Assembly (NCBI RefSeq): GCF_001951155.1
Contig: NZ_CP016359.1
Span: 1,636,001 to 1,700,000 of the forward strand
Direction: 5' to 3'
Length of the DNA stretch: 64,000 nucleotides
DNA from: Christiangramia flava JLT2011
GTDB lineage: Bacteria > Bacteroidota > Bacteroidia > Flavobacteriales > Flavobacteriaceae
Shown in pieces: positions 35,349 to 44,575 of this stretch. Under the pieces are notes generated by a model that made no database searches, was not told where the DNA came from, and worked only from the letters and a program-made list of their open reading frames with translations. The position numbers were made by a program, and so were the translations under genes. Position 1 is the stretch's first letter. The number at the start of each line of letters is the position of its first letter.

Positions 35349-36737
35349 ATGAAAATTAAATCCAGTTTTGCTGTTATTGCAATAATTTCAGTAATTACAA
35401 TTTTACCGGTATCAGCACAAATTGGAAAACGTTTTCCATCCGAGCGAAAAGTGGTGAAGGATACGGTGACCGGAACTGAATTAATCTTTTTAACAAGTAC
35501 ACCGGTTGGAGATTCTAAGATCTATCCTACGCATCCGCAATGGACCGCTGATGGAGAATGGCTTATTTTCAGATCTAACCGGGTAAAAGGAGAAGCCATG
35601 GCGGTAAATGAAAAAACCGGGGAGCTGGTCCAAGTTACTGAAGGAGGTTACACCGGGATGCTGAATATCGCCCAGCGATCTATGAAGCTTTACTATATGC
35701 GGAAAGTGGCAGGGAATGCTACAGGAGATCAAAGGAATGGAGCGCTTGAAATTGTTGAGACCGATCTCGCTAAACTCTTTGCCGATAGTGCAGCAGGAAC
35801 AATGAAACCTGCAGAAGAATATCAAAGAAGCTGTGGCACGACTCCCGAAGCTATGGAAGCAGGGGGAGATATGGCTTTAGATGCAGGAGAAGAATGGGTG
35901 TATTTCAGGGTTGGTAAAGAGGAAGCTGCAAAGCACCTGAATGCCGGAATAGAAGTTAAAGGTAATTTCGGACCACGGAATATGGGCGCCGGCCCGGGAG
36001 GTATCGCTAAAATGAATATCAAAACCGGAGAAATTAAACACGTGGTCTCTGTTCCGTTCCAGGTAGGACATATTCAGTCCAATCTCTGGAACCCGGGAGA
36101 AATAATGTTCTCGTGGGAAACAGGGGGCAAATCCCCGCAAAGAACCTGGACGGTAATGGAAGATGGCAGCGGTTTGCGTCCGCTCTATCCTGAAGCCGAT
36201 TATGAATGGGTAACTCATGAAGCCGTGATCTCGAAAGATGAAGTAGCGATGGCTATCATGGGGCACAGAGATATTGATATTGAAAAACAGCCTCTTGAAG
36301 AAGCTACTACAAGTACCGGAATTAGAGATCCTGAAAATCCTGGCCAGGAAACCAGTTGGGGCCCTTCAGGAACCAGGGAAAAACCAACCGGTCTGGCTAT
36401 AGTGAATCTTAGAACCAGGGAAATGATCATTGCGGGACAGACTTCCAGTGGAAGCGGACTCTGGCATGTACACGGTTCCCCAGACGGGCGCTGGGCAGTG
36501 GGCGACGACTTTTCCAGAAGCCTGTACCTCATAGACAGGAATAGCAGAGAAATGAAAATGCTAACTACCGGACATAAACAAACGGCGGCAGATCACCTTC
36601 ATCCAAGCTTTAAGCCCGATGGTACTAAAATTCAAATTCAATCGGCCATGCTTTCAGAAGATGGACGTTCCATGAATATTGTAATTGTTCCCGTACCGGC
36701 AGATTGGCTGCAAAGAACATATCCGAATAAAATTTAA
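35349..36737 (+). CDS. PL22-type oligogalacturonate lyase, exported
   Basis: The 462-residue protein has a signal peptide (ending ILPVSAQ). Propeller blocks include YPTHPQWTADGEWLIFRSNR, VGHIQSNLWNPGEIMFSWE, WVTHEAVISKDE with the putative metal His, LWHVHGSPDGRWAVGDD and DHLHPSFKPDGTKIQIQS. It is closer to a canonical Ogl than the 26501 copy. Proteobacterial Ogl is usually cytoplasmic, whereas here the export signal puts the reaction in the periplasm. Its product, 4-deoxy-5-ketouronate, is the KduI substrate. It is followed 8 nt later by rhaM. Confidence 0.88.
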   Translation: MKIKSSFAVIAIISVITILPVSAQIGKRFPSERKVVKDTVTGTELIFLTSTPVGDSKIYPTHPQWTADGEWLIFRSNRVKGEAMAVNEKTGELVQVTEGGYTGMLNIAQRSMKLYYMRKVAGNATGDQRNGALEIVETDLAKLFADSAAGTMKPAEEYQRSCGTTPEAMEAGGDMALDAGEEWVYFRVGKEEAAKHLNAGIEVKGNFGPRNMGAGPGGIAKMNIKTGEIKHVVSVPFQVGHIQSNLWNPGEIMFSWETGGKSPQRTWTVMEDGSGLRPLYPEADYEWVTHEAVISKDEVAMAIMGHRDIDIEKQPLEEATTSTGIRDPENPGQETSWGPSGTREKPTGLAIVNLRTREMIIAGQTSSGSGLWHVHGSPDGRWAVGDDFSRSLYLIDRNSREMKMLTTGHKQTAADHLHPSFKPDGTKIQIQSAMLSEDGRSMNIVIVPVPADWLQRTYPNKI

Positions 36738-36745
36738 TATTAAAA

Positions 36746-37060
36746 ATGGGATCCAAAGCTTTTAAAATGAAACTCCTTCCGGGTTTTGAAGAAGAATATA
36801 AAAAGAGACATGATGAAATCTGGCCTGAATTGAGTAAGTTACTTTCAGAAAGAGGAGTTTACGACTATAGCATCTTTTTAGATGAAGAAACGATGTCGCT
36901 TTTTGCCGTTCAGAAATTGAAGGATGATGCGAACGTTGATCATCTTACCGTAGAACCTATTCTGCGAAAATGGTGGGATTATATGGCTGATATTATGGAA
37001 ACCAACCCAGATAATTCACCCGTTGAGAAGCCATTGAAAGAGGTTTTTCATATGGAGTAA
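36746..37060 (+). CDS. rhaM: L-rhamnose mutarotase
   Basis: The 104-residue protein matches the full length of RhaM. It shows KMKLLPGFEEEYKKRHDEIWPEL with the family's catalytic His, YSIFLDEE, and LRKWWDYMADIME near the end. It interconverts the alpha and beta anomers of L-rhamnose so that the isomerase can use both. It lacks a signal peptide, so it acts in the cytoplasm although its neighbours are exported. That supports entry of free rhamnose into the cell. Confidence 0.93.
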   Translation: MGSKAFKMKLLPGFEEEYKKRHDEIWPELSKLLSERGVYDYSIFLDEETMSLFAVQKLKDDANVDHLTVEPILRKWWDYMADIMETNPDNSPVEKPLKEVFHME

Positions 37061-37164
37061 AAAAATATCGAACACAAATTTTTCTTGCAAGATGATTTCC
37101 GGGGGTTTTACCGGAATTTCATACCCATAAGTTTTAATAATATGTAAAAAGAATAAATAGTACA

Positions 37165-38778
37165 ATGCCTAATTACCTTAAAAAATACTGTTTCTGCCTT
37201 TTATTTCTGCTTATATCGGCGATTAGTACCGCTACTGAAAGGTATAATATCAAAGATTTCGGTGCTGCCGGTGATGGGACTACGTTAGATACAGAGGCGA
37301 TTAATAAAGCTATTACAGCAGCTGCAAAAAAAGGTGGAGGAATGGTTTACTTTCCTACAGGCACATATCTTAGTTATTCCATTCGGCTTAAAAGTAATAT
37401 TCATCTCTTCCTGGAAGCTGGTTCTATTCTAAAGGCAGCAGGAAAGAATGATGGCGGAAGTTATGATGCGCCGGGTAAAGGTGCTGGGAATGAATACCAG
37501 GATTATGGGCACAGCTACTGGCGAAACAGCCTGATTTGGGGAGAGAACCTGGATAATGTTACTATCTCTGGGCCGGGAACTATCCTGGGAGAAAACTTAA
37601 GCAGGGGCTTTTATGATCATGAACAATGGGATGAGAAAGGTATTCCTGCAGGGAATCTCATGTGGCAAGGTGGAGGAAATAAGGCCATCGCCCTCAAACT
37701 TTGTACGAATGTAATTCTAAAAGATTTTACCATTATCAAGGGAGGCCATTTCGGAATTCTGGCTACAGGAGTAGATAATTTTACCATTGATAATTTAAAG
37801 ATAGATACCAACAGGGATGGGATAGACATAGACTCCTGTAAAAATGTTAGGATTTCCAATTGTACAGTGAATTCTCCAAACGATGACGCCATCTGCCTGA
37901 AAAGTTCTTTCGCCTTGGGTTATGCCAGGCCTACAGAAAATGTTACTATCACGAATTGTCAGGTTTCTGGCTATGATGTGGGTACTCTTATAGATGGTAC
38001 TTTTAAAACGGAAGAGGGACATTTGGTTCCCGATCAGGAAGGTCCTACTGGTAGGATAAAATTTGGAACAGAATCCAATGGAGGATTTAAAAATATAACT
38101 ATCAGTAACTGTGTTTTTGACCGTTCCCGTGGTCTGGCACTGGAAACTGTGGATGGCGGTTTATTGGAAGATGTTACAATAAGCAACATCACTATGCGTA
38201 ACACAACTAACTCTCCGTTCTTTTTGCGACTTGCGGGGAGAATGCGCGGACCAGAAGGTGTAGAACCGGGGGAATTGAGAAGAGTGAATATCAGTAACAT
38301 TAACGTTTATAATGCCGATTCCCATTTTTCCAGTATTGTTGGCGGAATTCCCGGTCACAATATTAAAAATGTAAGATTCAGTAATATTAATATATGGTAT
38401 AAACCTCTGGATTCAGTAAAAACACAGATTCAAAAAGTGGTTCCCGAACATATAAAAACTTATCCGGAACCGGCAAAAATGGGAATAATGCCTTCTTATG
38501 GTTTTTTCTTACGCCATGTTGAAAATGTTGAAATGCATAACATCAATATCTATCATTTAGGAGAAGAGGTTAGACCAGCTCTTATTTTTGAAGATGTACG
38601 GGATGCAGAACTTTATAACCTAGATGCGCAAAGAGCTGGAAACGCTCCAATCTTAAGATTGAAAAATTCTGAAAATATCCATTTAAAAGATTCTGAATTC
38701 CTCGAGGACCAGAAAATTTTCAGGAAAACGACCGGAGATTTTGGAGCACGGGATGCAGTTCAGAACAATTCGGAATAA
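37165..38778 (+). CDS. GH28 polygalacturonase/rhamnogalacturonase-like hydrolase
   Basis: The 537-residue protein has a signal peptide (ending AISTATE) and a right-handed beta-helix opening with YNIKDFGAAGDGTTLDTEAI. The GH28 catalytic blocks are TNRDGIDIDSC and NSPNDDAICLKSS, holding the three Asp residues, and TGRIKFGTESNGG with the RIK motif. The usual GHG motif is not obvious. It would hydrolyse galacturonosyl links, either in homogalacturonan or in the rhamnogalacturonan backbone. Its stop lies inside an inverted repeat shared with the convergent CE12 gene. Confidence 0.9.
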   Translation: MPNYLKKYCFCLLFLLISAISTATERYNIKDFGAAGDGTTLDTEAINKAITAAAKKGGGMVYFPTGTYLSYSIRLKSNIHLFLEAGSILKAAGKNDGGSYDAPGKGAGNEYQDYGHSYWRNSLIWGENLDNVTISGPGTILGENLSRGFYDHEQWDEKGIPAGNLMWQGGGNKAIALKLCTNVILKDFTIIKGGHFGILATGVDNFTIDNLKIDTNRDGIDIDSCKNVRISNCTVNSPNDDAICLKSSFALGYARPTENVTITNCQVSGYDVGTLIDGTFKTEEGHLVPDQEGPTGRIKFGTESNGGFKNITISNCVFDRSRGLALETVDGGLLEDVTISNITMRNTTNSPFFLRLAGRMRGPEGVEPGELRRVNISNINVYNADSHFSSIVGGIPGHNIKNVRFSNINIWYKPLDSVKTQIQKVVPEHIKTYPEPAKMGIMPSYGFFLRHVENVEMHNINIYHLGEEVRPALIFEDVRDAELYNLDAQRAGNAPILRLKNSENIHLKDSEFLEDQKIFRKTTGDFGARDAVQNNSE

Positions 38779-38799
38779 GCGTTTTTTATTTATTCCGAA
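38769..38799. terminator. inverted repeat between convergent GH28 and CE12 genes
   Basis: TTCGGAATAA (38769-38778) and TTATTCCGAA (38790-38799) form a perfect 10-bp stem with an 11-nt loop rich in T. The GH28 stop codon is within the stem. It is probably a bidirectional terminator, though a T-run after the stem is lacking. Confidence 0.6.
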
Positions 38800-38815
38800 C
38801 TATATAATTGGAGAT

Positions 38816-40305
38816 TTATTCTTTTGGGAAAAAGATATAATCTCGTAGTTCACTTTGTTTTAAACCGTACAGCGATTTTGCCACTATTAAGGCATTTAAT
38901 TCAGCACCTTCCATATTGGTGTGCGTATGATCCTGCGGGAAAAGATTTTTAACCTCCTGCCGGCCGATTTGCTCATATCTCCTGGCAATAGAATCGTTGA
39001 GGTCTATAAAATGCCCGCCCGCGATAGCTACAGCTTCTTTCGCCCATTTTGCATTACTTTTTCAGCATGCCAGATATTTCTCGGGATCATACTTAGAACA
39101 ATGGGCGTGGCCCCTTTAGCTTTTGTTTCAGTGATATATTTTTTCATATACCAGCCATATGTGTGCACCACCTCAGTACTATCTTTTTTAAATTCAACTG
39201 TTTGTGTTTCATCTCCCATTCCTTTTAGAGACCCGCGATATTTAGGCTGGTCCACTTCACCGCCATCGTTATGCCCGAATTGTATTAATAAAAAATCACC
39301 TTTATCCAGATCCTTCAAAACCTCATCCCAGAGACCTTCTCCTCTAAAGCTACGAATGCTTCTGCCACCGCGAGCTTTATTGTACACATTCACGCGGGTA
39401 GTATCGAAGTATTTATCCATTGGAACTCCCCAGCCCACTAAAGTATCGTTGTTATTTGCTACTGTAGAATCACCAATAAGATATACGTCTTTCTTTGTAG
39501 GGGTTTGAATTTCAGGATCTTCCAGGAGATATTTTTTCAGTGAACTACCAGATTCTTTTAAGCCTTCGATAATTAGAGATGCAGCCATCACCGCTCCTTT
39601 TGCTGAAGTGTGGGTGTGATCTCTGTCATAGAAATAAGTTCCGGTGATGTTTTGTTCGCCTTTTTCTTCCATTTGAGAAGCCATTTTTTCATTCAGATCG
39701 ATGAAGTAAGCATCTTCCTCTTCAGCCACCTGTTTTGCCCAGCCACCATAAGTAGTTGCATTCCTTGGAACTTTGCCGTTTTCCCAGTCATTTCGCGGAA
39801 TAGGCGACATGATGATTGGAATCGCCCCTTTCTCTTTGGTTTCTTTTACAAGTTTTCGAATATACCAGCCATAACTATGCACGGTCTCGTGTTTTCCCGT
39901 AAGAATATTATCTATTTCTTCGCTTTCCTCACCAGTTCCATTAATAGTCCCACGTGCCCTAAAATTATCATTTATGGGCCCGGCATCATTGTGTCCAAAC
40001 TGGATTAATACGTAATCTCCCTTTTTTAAACTATCTTTAACTGGTTCCCATAGCCCTTTGTCCTGAAAGGTTCGGCTACTGGTGCCGCCAAGTGCATGAT
40101 TTTGCACGTTAACTTTAGTGGTGTCCAGAAACTGGCCGAGGGAATCACCCCATCCCCAAAGGCCACCGGCTCCATCACCCTGGCCATTTTTTACGGTGGA
40201 ATCGCCAACCATATAAACTGTAGGTTTTTCTCCTGAATCACTTTCCTCGCAGCTGATCATAAAAAGCGAGAATGTTAGTACGATCAAATAATTGAATGTT
40301 TTCAT
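38816..40305 (-). CDS. two-domain CE12 rhamnogalacturonan acetylesterase, frameshifted near the 3' end
   Basis: A lipobox (FSLFMISCEESD) is followed by two SGNH-hydrolase repeats. Domain 1 has VYMVGDSTVKNG (nucleophile Ser), IQFGHNDAGP and YDRDHTHTSAKG (Asp/His), all intact. Domain 2 has VYLIGDSTVANN and IQFGHNDGGE, but its reading frame shifts in the A-run near 39058 and hits TAG at 39028. In the alternative frame the protein continues with WAKEAVAIAGGHFIDLND and QDHTHTNMEGAELNAL to a TAA at 38818-38816. The frameshift thus cuts off the second Asp/His pair. The enzyme would remove acetyl groups from galacturonate in rhamnogalacturonan. Domain 1 should still work; a sequencing error is possible. 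Confidence 0.85.
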
Positions 40306-40314
40306 TTGAAATAT

Positions 40315-43185
40315 TTAATTACTCTGAAAATTTCTAAAATCGAACCATAGGTTCATGGTAATACCGTCATCTCCTTTTTTAATCCTGATATTGGTAGGCT
40401 GGCTGCTGGGCCCCTGGTGTGAAAGAGGTTTGAAAGCTCTCATCGCGGGGATCTCGTACATAAAAGAAATGTTACCTTCTGGAAATTCAGGTTGCGCATG
40501 TGCTCCGGGGAATGCATTTTTTGGTTCTGCAGGAGTGAAAAGTCTTAAAAACAGTTTATCAGATTCACTGAAGATCCTGAAGCTGTTTTCTCCAGCAAGA
40601 ATTTTAGCCGCTAGAAGATTGGCGTGGTAGCCTTTAAATTCAGGATAGATAAGGTTTTCAAAACTTTCACCCGTAATGGTATTGTTATAATCTTTTTCCC
40701 AAATATTATATTCGGTCCCCTGCAGCCTGTTCTTCCAGACATGATATGGACCTTTTCCAAACCATTTGATACCTTCTACCTCCTCTTCCGGAAAATCAAA
40801 AGTGATCCCGAACTTATTGATTTCACCTTCATAAAAGGCACCGTCAAAACCACTACTTGTGCCGGCATTTTTTAAGGCGGTCATTTCCATTTTTAACCTT
40901 CCATCGGGAAACATGGTCCATTTTATCGTATGGATCCCACCGGCATAGCTTACCAAAGCAATGGCATTACCGTCCTTATTTTTTATTTCAACTTTCTCCA
41001 CTGCGGCTTTCATGCCAACAGGACGCGGACCATTTAGAAATGCGATCTCATTTACAGTGTTTTCAATATGAATGATTTCGCCATTTTCAGCATCCAGGAT
41101 CACTGTTATTTCGCCGCCGGAAAGTTTGATCTCGTTTTTATTCTTTTCTACCGTCGCTTCAGTTGCCGATTCTTTTTTCTGAAGAAATTTTTCGGCAAAA
41201 AATGCCGCTTTATGAATAGGCCAGGTCCAGGTATAGATCTCCCGGCCATGCTTGTCTGTTCCGGTAATTTCGATCCAGTCTCCGCTGAAGAATTCGTCTT
41301 TTACCGGAATGTTGATTTTTCGTGTTTCACCGGGCTCAATACTAGGAACATCAATTTTTCCAGAATAGATAATGGCTACATCATCCTGCTCATAAAAAGA
41401 ATTTATTCCGGCCTTTTTTACTTTGTATTCCATGAGGATCTCCTCTAAATTGGTGAAGAGATATGTATTAGTAATAAGGAAACTACAGTCAAAGCTTTTA
41501 TTGATTTCTTTTGGTTGAAACTGAACCGGGGCCCAAACCTCTTTTATGGTATAGAAGCTGCCTTCTTTTTCACGGTGTGGTCCCAATATTCCATCGGGTG
41601 CGAGAGAGCCTTTAGAATCATAGATTTGATCGCCATCCCAATCTGTGCGTCTAACTGCCTCATCATTAAAAACCCAAAGAAATCCACCGGCAAACAACGG
41701 GCTTTTAGTATAACGTTCCCAAAAATCGGCAAGTCCGGCACCATGGCCATTGTCATAAGTACCATGCATGAATTCGGTAGGAAAGAAAACATTCTCACCA
41801 TTGCCAAACCTATGTACTCCGGTAAGATAAGTAGGGTAGTGGTGTGTGTCCCAACCGTTAAAGTCAGCCCAGGGATGAATAACGATTCGGTTTTGAGGAT
41901 CATATTCAGAAAAAACGGTATCCAGTTCTTCGTTCCAGCCACCTTCATTTCCCTGGTCCCAGATAATAACCGATGGATGATTCACATCTCGCTGTACCAT
42001 TTCTTTGATCAGTTTTTTACCGGTTGAGGTGTCATAAGGATTTTGCCAGCCGGCTAGTTCATCTAAAACAAATAATCCCAGGGAATCACAGGCTTGCAGG
42101 AAGTGATTGTCTGGAGGATAATGAAAACGTACTGCATTCATATTCATATCCTTAATAAGATTTACATCCATGATGCTTATGCGTTTACTGGTGCTTCGGC
42201 CAGATTCCGGCCAGATGGTGTGGCGGTTAACCCCCTTCATGATAATTTTTTTACCATTTACATATATGCCATCTTTCTTTCTAAAATCAATACTTCGAAA
42301 GCCAATACGTTCGGTTACTTCATGGAGTACTTTATTCCCCTTTATCAAACTTAATTTAAGATCATAAAGATTTGGATCTTCAGGGTTCCATGGTTTTATA
42401 TTCTCCCATTTTGATTCAAGAATAGTTTCTTCAGATGCTTCGACTACAGGAAAGCTGAAAGATTTATAGGATGCATCATTTCCAATTGGTTGAAGACTAA
42501 CTTTTAGTTCGGTATTCTTCGGAATATTCTTCAGCAGTAGATTGGCTTTTAAAGAACCATCCATTTCCGGAGCTACCGCAACATGACTTATATGAGTTTC
42601 TGGAGTGATCTCCAGCCAAACGGGACGGTAAATTCCTCCAAAAAGCCACCAGTCTGCTTTACGTTCCGCATTATTTACGGTAGGATTGGCAGAATGTTTC
42701 CAAACATGTACTTCTAAAAGATTTTCTGAATCATATTTAATAAGATTGGTGATATCGTACTGAAATTCATAAAATCCCCCCTGGTGTATTTCTCCAGCAA
42801 GTTGACCATTCACTTTTACTTCAGTATCTGTCATTACCCCGCCAAATTTGATGATCACGCGTTGGCCATCATATACTTTTGGAGCTTGGAATTCATATTT
42901 ATAAAATCCTTCTTCTTTGCTGGGTTCTTCCTGTTCCAATTCCTTATACCAGCGGCCGTAGGTATACGTCCCAAAACCCTTTATTTCCCAGTTTGAAGGC
43001 ACTTCTATTTTACTCCATTTTCCGCTGTTCTGGCCATCGGTAACCTTGAAGTCCCATATTATAGTGTCGGTTTCAGAATCTTTACCAGAGAGATATATTT
43101 TTTTACTTTCCTGAGCATAGATTTGAGAGCCCAGAAAACATAAACATATTATTTGAAGAAGATATTTCGAGTGGTTCGCAGCCAT
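40315..43185 (-). CDS. GH2 beta-galactosidase-like glycosidase
   Basis: The 956-residue protein has a signal peptide (ending GSQIYAQ). It has a sugar-binding domain (WEIKGFGTYTYGRWYKE), an Ig-like domain, a TIM barrel with KGVNRHTIWPESGRST, the acid/base Glu in IIWDQGNEGGWN and the likely nucleophile in FFPTEFMHG, and a C-terminal beta-sandwich of the LacZ small-chain type. It would remove beta-linked galactose from rhamnogalacturonan-I side chains; beta-glucuronidase activity cannot be ruled out. It is the first gene of a leftward pair with CE12 (9 nt apart), and its promoter carries the shared motif. Confidence 0.87.
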   Translation of the reverse strand: MAANHSKYLLQIICLCFLGSQIYAQESKKIYLSGKDSETDTIIWDFKVTDGQNSGKWSKIEVPSNWEIKGFGTYTYGRWYKELEQEEPSKEEGFYKYEFQAPKVYDGQRVIIKFGGVMTDTEVKVNGQLAGEIHQGGFYEFQYDITNLIKYDSENLLEVHVWKHSANPTVNNAERKADWWLFGGIYRPVWLEITPETHISHVAVAPEMDGSLKANLLLKNIPKNTELKVSLQPIGNDASYKSFSFPVVEASEETILESKWENIKPWNPEDPNLYDLKLSLIKGNKVLHEVTERIGFRSIDFRKKDGIYVNGKKIIMKGVNRHTIWPESGRSTSKRISIMDVNLIKDMNMNAVRFHYPPDNHFLQACDSLGLFVLDELAGWQNPYDTSTGKKLIKEMVQRDVNHPSVIIWDQGNEGGWNEELDTVFSEYDPQNRIVIHPWADFNGWDTHHYPTYLTGVHRFGNGENVFFPTEFMHGTYDNGHGAGLADFWERYTKSPLFAGGFLWVFNDEAVRRTDWDGDQIYDSKGSLAPDGILGPHREKEGSFYTIKEVWAPVQFQPKEINKSFDCSFLITNTYLFTNLEEILMEYKVKKAGINSFYEQDDVAIIYSGKIDVPSIEPGETRKINIPVKDEFFSGDWIEITGTDKHGREIYTWTWPIHKAAFFAEKFLQKKESATEATVEKNKNEIKLSGGEITVILDAENGEIIHIENTVNEIAFLNGPRPVGMKAAVEKVEIKNKDGNAIALVSYAGGIHTIKWTMFPDGRLKMEMTALKNAGTSSGFDGAFYEGEINKFGITFDFPEEEVEGIKWFGKGPYHVWKNRLQGTEYNIWEKDYNNTITGESFENLIYPEFKGYHANLLAAKILAGENSFRIFSESDKLFLRLFTPAEPKNAFPGAHAQPEFPEGNISFMYEIPAMRAFKPLSHQGPSSQPTNIRIKKGDDGITMNLWFDFRNFQSN

Positions 43186-43319
43186 AGTATTAATGGTGAT
43201 TTAAATGGCGTACTTTTTCAGAATAAGGTTTGGTAGCTCCAAAATCTTTCAGGCTAAACGAACTATCTTTAGATATCGGAGGCGCCGGGATCTATAAGTA
43301 CTAAGAGTTAATTTAGTAA

Positions 43320-43365
43320 CTAAACTAGTAAAGCTTTATAGTAAGTGTATCCTGTACTGTTATGA
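43320..43365 (-). promoter_or_regulatory. shared PUL promoter motif upstream of the GH2-CE12 operon
   Basis: On the minus strand AACAGTACAGGATACAC ends the motif, with ACAGGATA at 43355-43348. TAGTTTAG (43327-43320), 7/8 to TAnnTTTG, begins exactly 28 nt after the core start. Confidence 0.65.
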
Positions 43366-43374
43366 GTTCACTTT

Positions 43375-44418
43375 TTAAACTGAATTTCGTTCAATATAAT
43401 TGAAGACATTTTTTACATTTTCCTTTTTATTTTTCAGGATCATATAGGCAGCAGATTCCCCCATAGTTTTAAAATCTGTACTAATTACCGAAATTCCCAG
43501 GAGTTCTTTTAATGGAGTTTCATTGTAAGATATAATACCAATGTCTTTGCCCAGAATCAGCTTCTTTTTCCTGGTTTGGCGAACCAAGTTCACGAGATCT
43601 CTTTCCTGTATGGTGACATACACATCTTTGCTTTGTAACTCCATATCGTCATAGATTTCATGCAGGATCTCATAATCGAAATTGTTTTCTACACAAAATT
43701 TTATGAAGCCGGTGCGTATTCTACGGGGATATGGATTGGCAGATTTCTCTGGATACACTAAGATCACTTTGTCGTATTTTTTGATCTTTTCCAATCCTTC
43801 GGTAAGTGCATTGAAAATGTCCTGTTTAAAATCCTGGTATATGGAGCTAAATTCAGTATTCAACATATCCTTCACGTTATCCAGCATGATGAGACTATCT
43901 GTAGGGATTTTTTTTAAAGTATCCAGAACTGAAGGTGTGAAAGTTACGTGATGAGAGTTTTCATCTCTAAAATGAGGCATGATTACGTAATAATCATAGG
44001 CACCCATGTTTCTTTCCATGGTTTTTAGAAACAAAGATTCATCACAATGATAAATAAACATGTCTACATGAGCATTCACTCCTAGGGCATCTACAAAAGA
44101 ATTATAGATGATCATTTTATAAACACTCGGTTTATTCACCATGAATAAAATGTTCACCCTGGAAATTAGGTCGGTTTTAGAGGTATAAAATCCTTTTCCT
44201 TTTACCGAGACGATGACCTTTTTCTCTTTTAATAGCCGATAAGCTTTTTCCACCGTATCTCTGGAAAGAAGTAAATGTTCACTAAGTTCATTAATAGAGG
44301 GTATTTTCTCTCCTACCTTAATATTTCCATGAGAGATATCGGAAATTATAGAATCTACGATTTGCTTATATTTTGGAATTCTGGAATCTTCGTTGATTTT
44401 GATATCTAATGGGAACAT
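43375..44418 (-). CDS. GntR family regulator with periplasmic-binding-protein-like sensor domain
   Basis: The 347-residue protein has an N-terminal GntR winged helix (RIPKYKQIVDSIISDISHG, IPSINELSEHLLLSRDTVEKAYRLL). A LacI/PBP1-like ligand-binding domain follows at about residues 90-340 (VILVYPEKSANPYPRRIRTGFIKFC, IGIISYNETPLKELLGISVIS). This architecture is used by Bacteroidota for sugar-responsive control. It faces rhaEW across a 157-nt gap and follows the GH2 operon, so L-rhamnose or a rhamnose intermediate is the likely ligand. It is the only regulator encoded within the locus and the first candidate for binding the shared motif. Confidence 0.87.
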   Translation of the reverse strand: MFPLDIKINEDSRIPKYKQIVDSIISDISHGNIKVGEKIPSINELSEHLLLSRDTVEKAYRLLKEKKVIVSVKGKGFYTSKTDLISRVNILFMVNKPSVYKMIIYNSFVDALGVNAHVDMFIYHCDESLFLKTMERNMGAYDYYVIMPHFRDENSHHVTFTPSVLDTLKKIPTDSLIMLDNVKDMLNTEFSSIYQDFKQDIFNALTEGLEKIKKYDKVILVYPEKSANPYPRRIRTGFIKFCVENNFDYEILHEIYDDMELQSKDVYVTIQERDLVNLVRQTRKKKLILGKDIGIISYNETPLKELLGISVISTDFKTMGESAAYMILKNKKENVKNVFNYIERNSV

Positions 44419-44501
44419 ACTCTTGATCGATAATTGCTAAAAGTTTATAAAATTAATTAATTATTTCAGGGATTAAGTCTTAATATCAAAACTTTCCCTG
44501 A

Positions 44502-44547
44502 ACAGTACACTACAGGATAGCCTCTATATCAATTAAACCTAAATTTG
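44502..44547 (+). promoter_or_regulatory. shared PUL promoter motif upstream of rhaEW
   Basis: ACAGTACACTACAGGATA covers 44502-44519, with the core at 44512. A perfect TAAATTTG -7 box (44540-44547) begins exactly 28 nt after the core start. The rhaEW ATG is 28 nt further on. Confidence 0.72.
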
Positions 44548-44575
44548 ATTAAAATGCTAATCTTTAAAAATTATC

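Noticed and set aside
37108..37127. Small inverted repeat TTCCGG/CCGGAA between rhaM and GH28
   Set aside because: The stem is only 6 bp and has no T-run, so it is too weak to call a terminator.
38921..39508. 195-codon rightward open frame opposite the CE12 gene
   Set aside because: It overlaps the conserved SGNH domain on the other strand and has no recognisable protein features.
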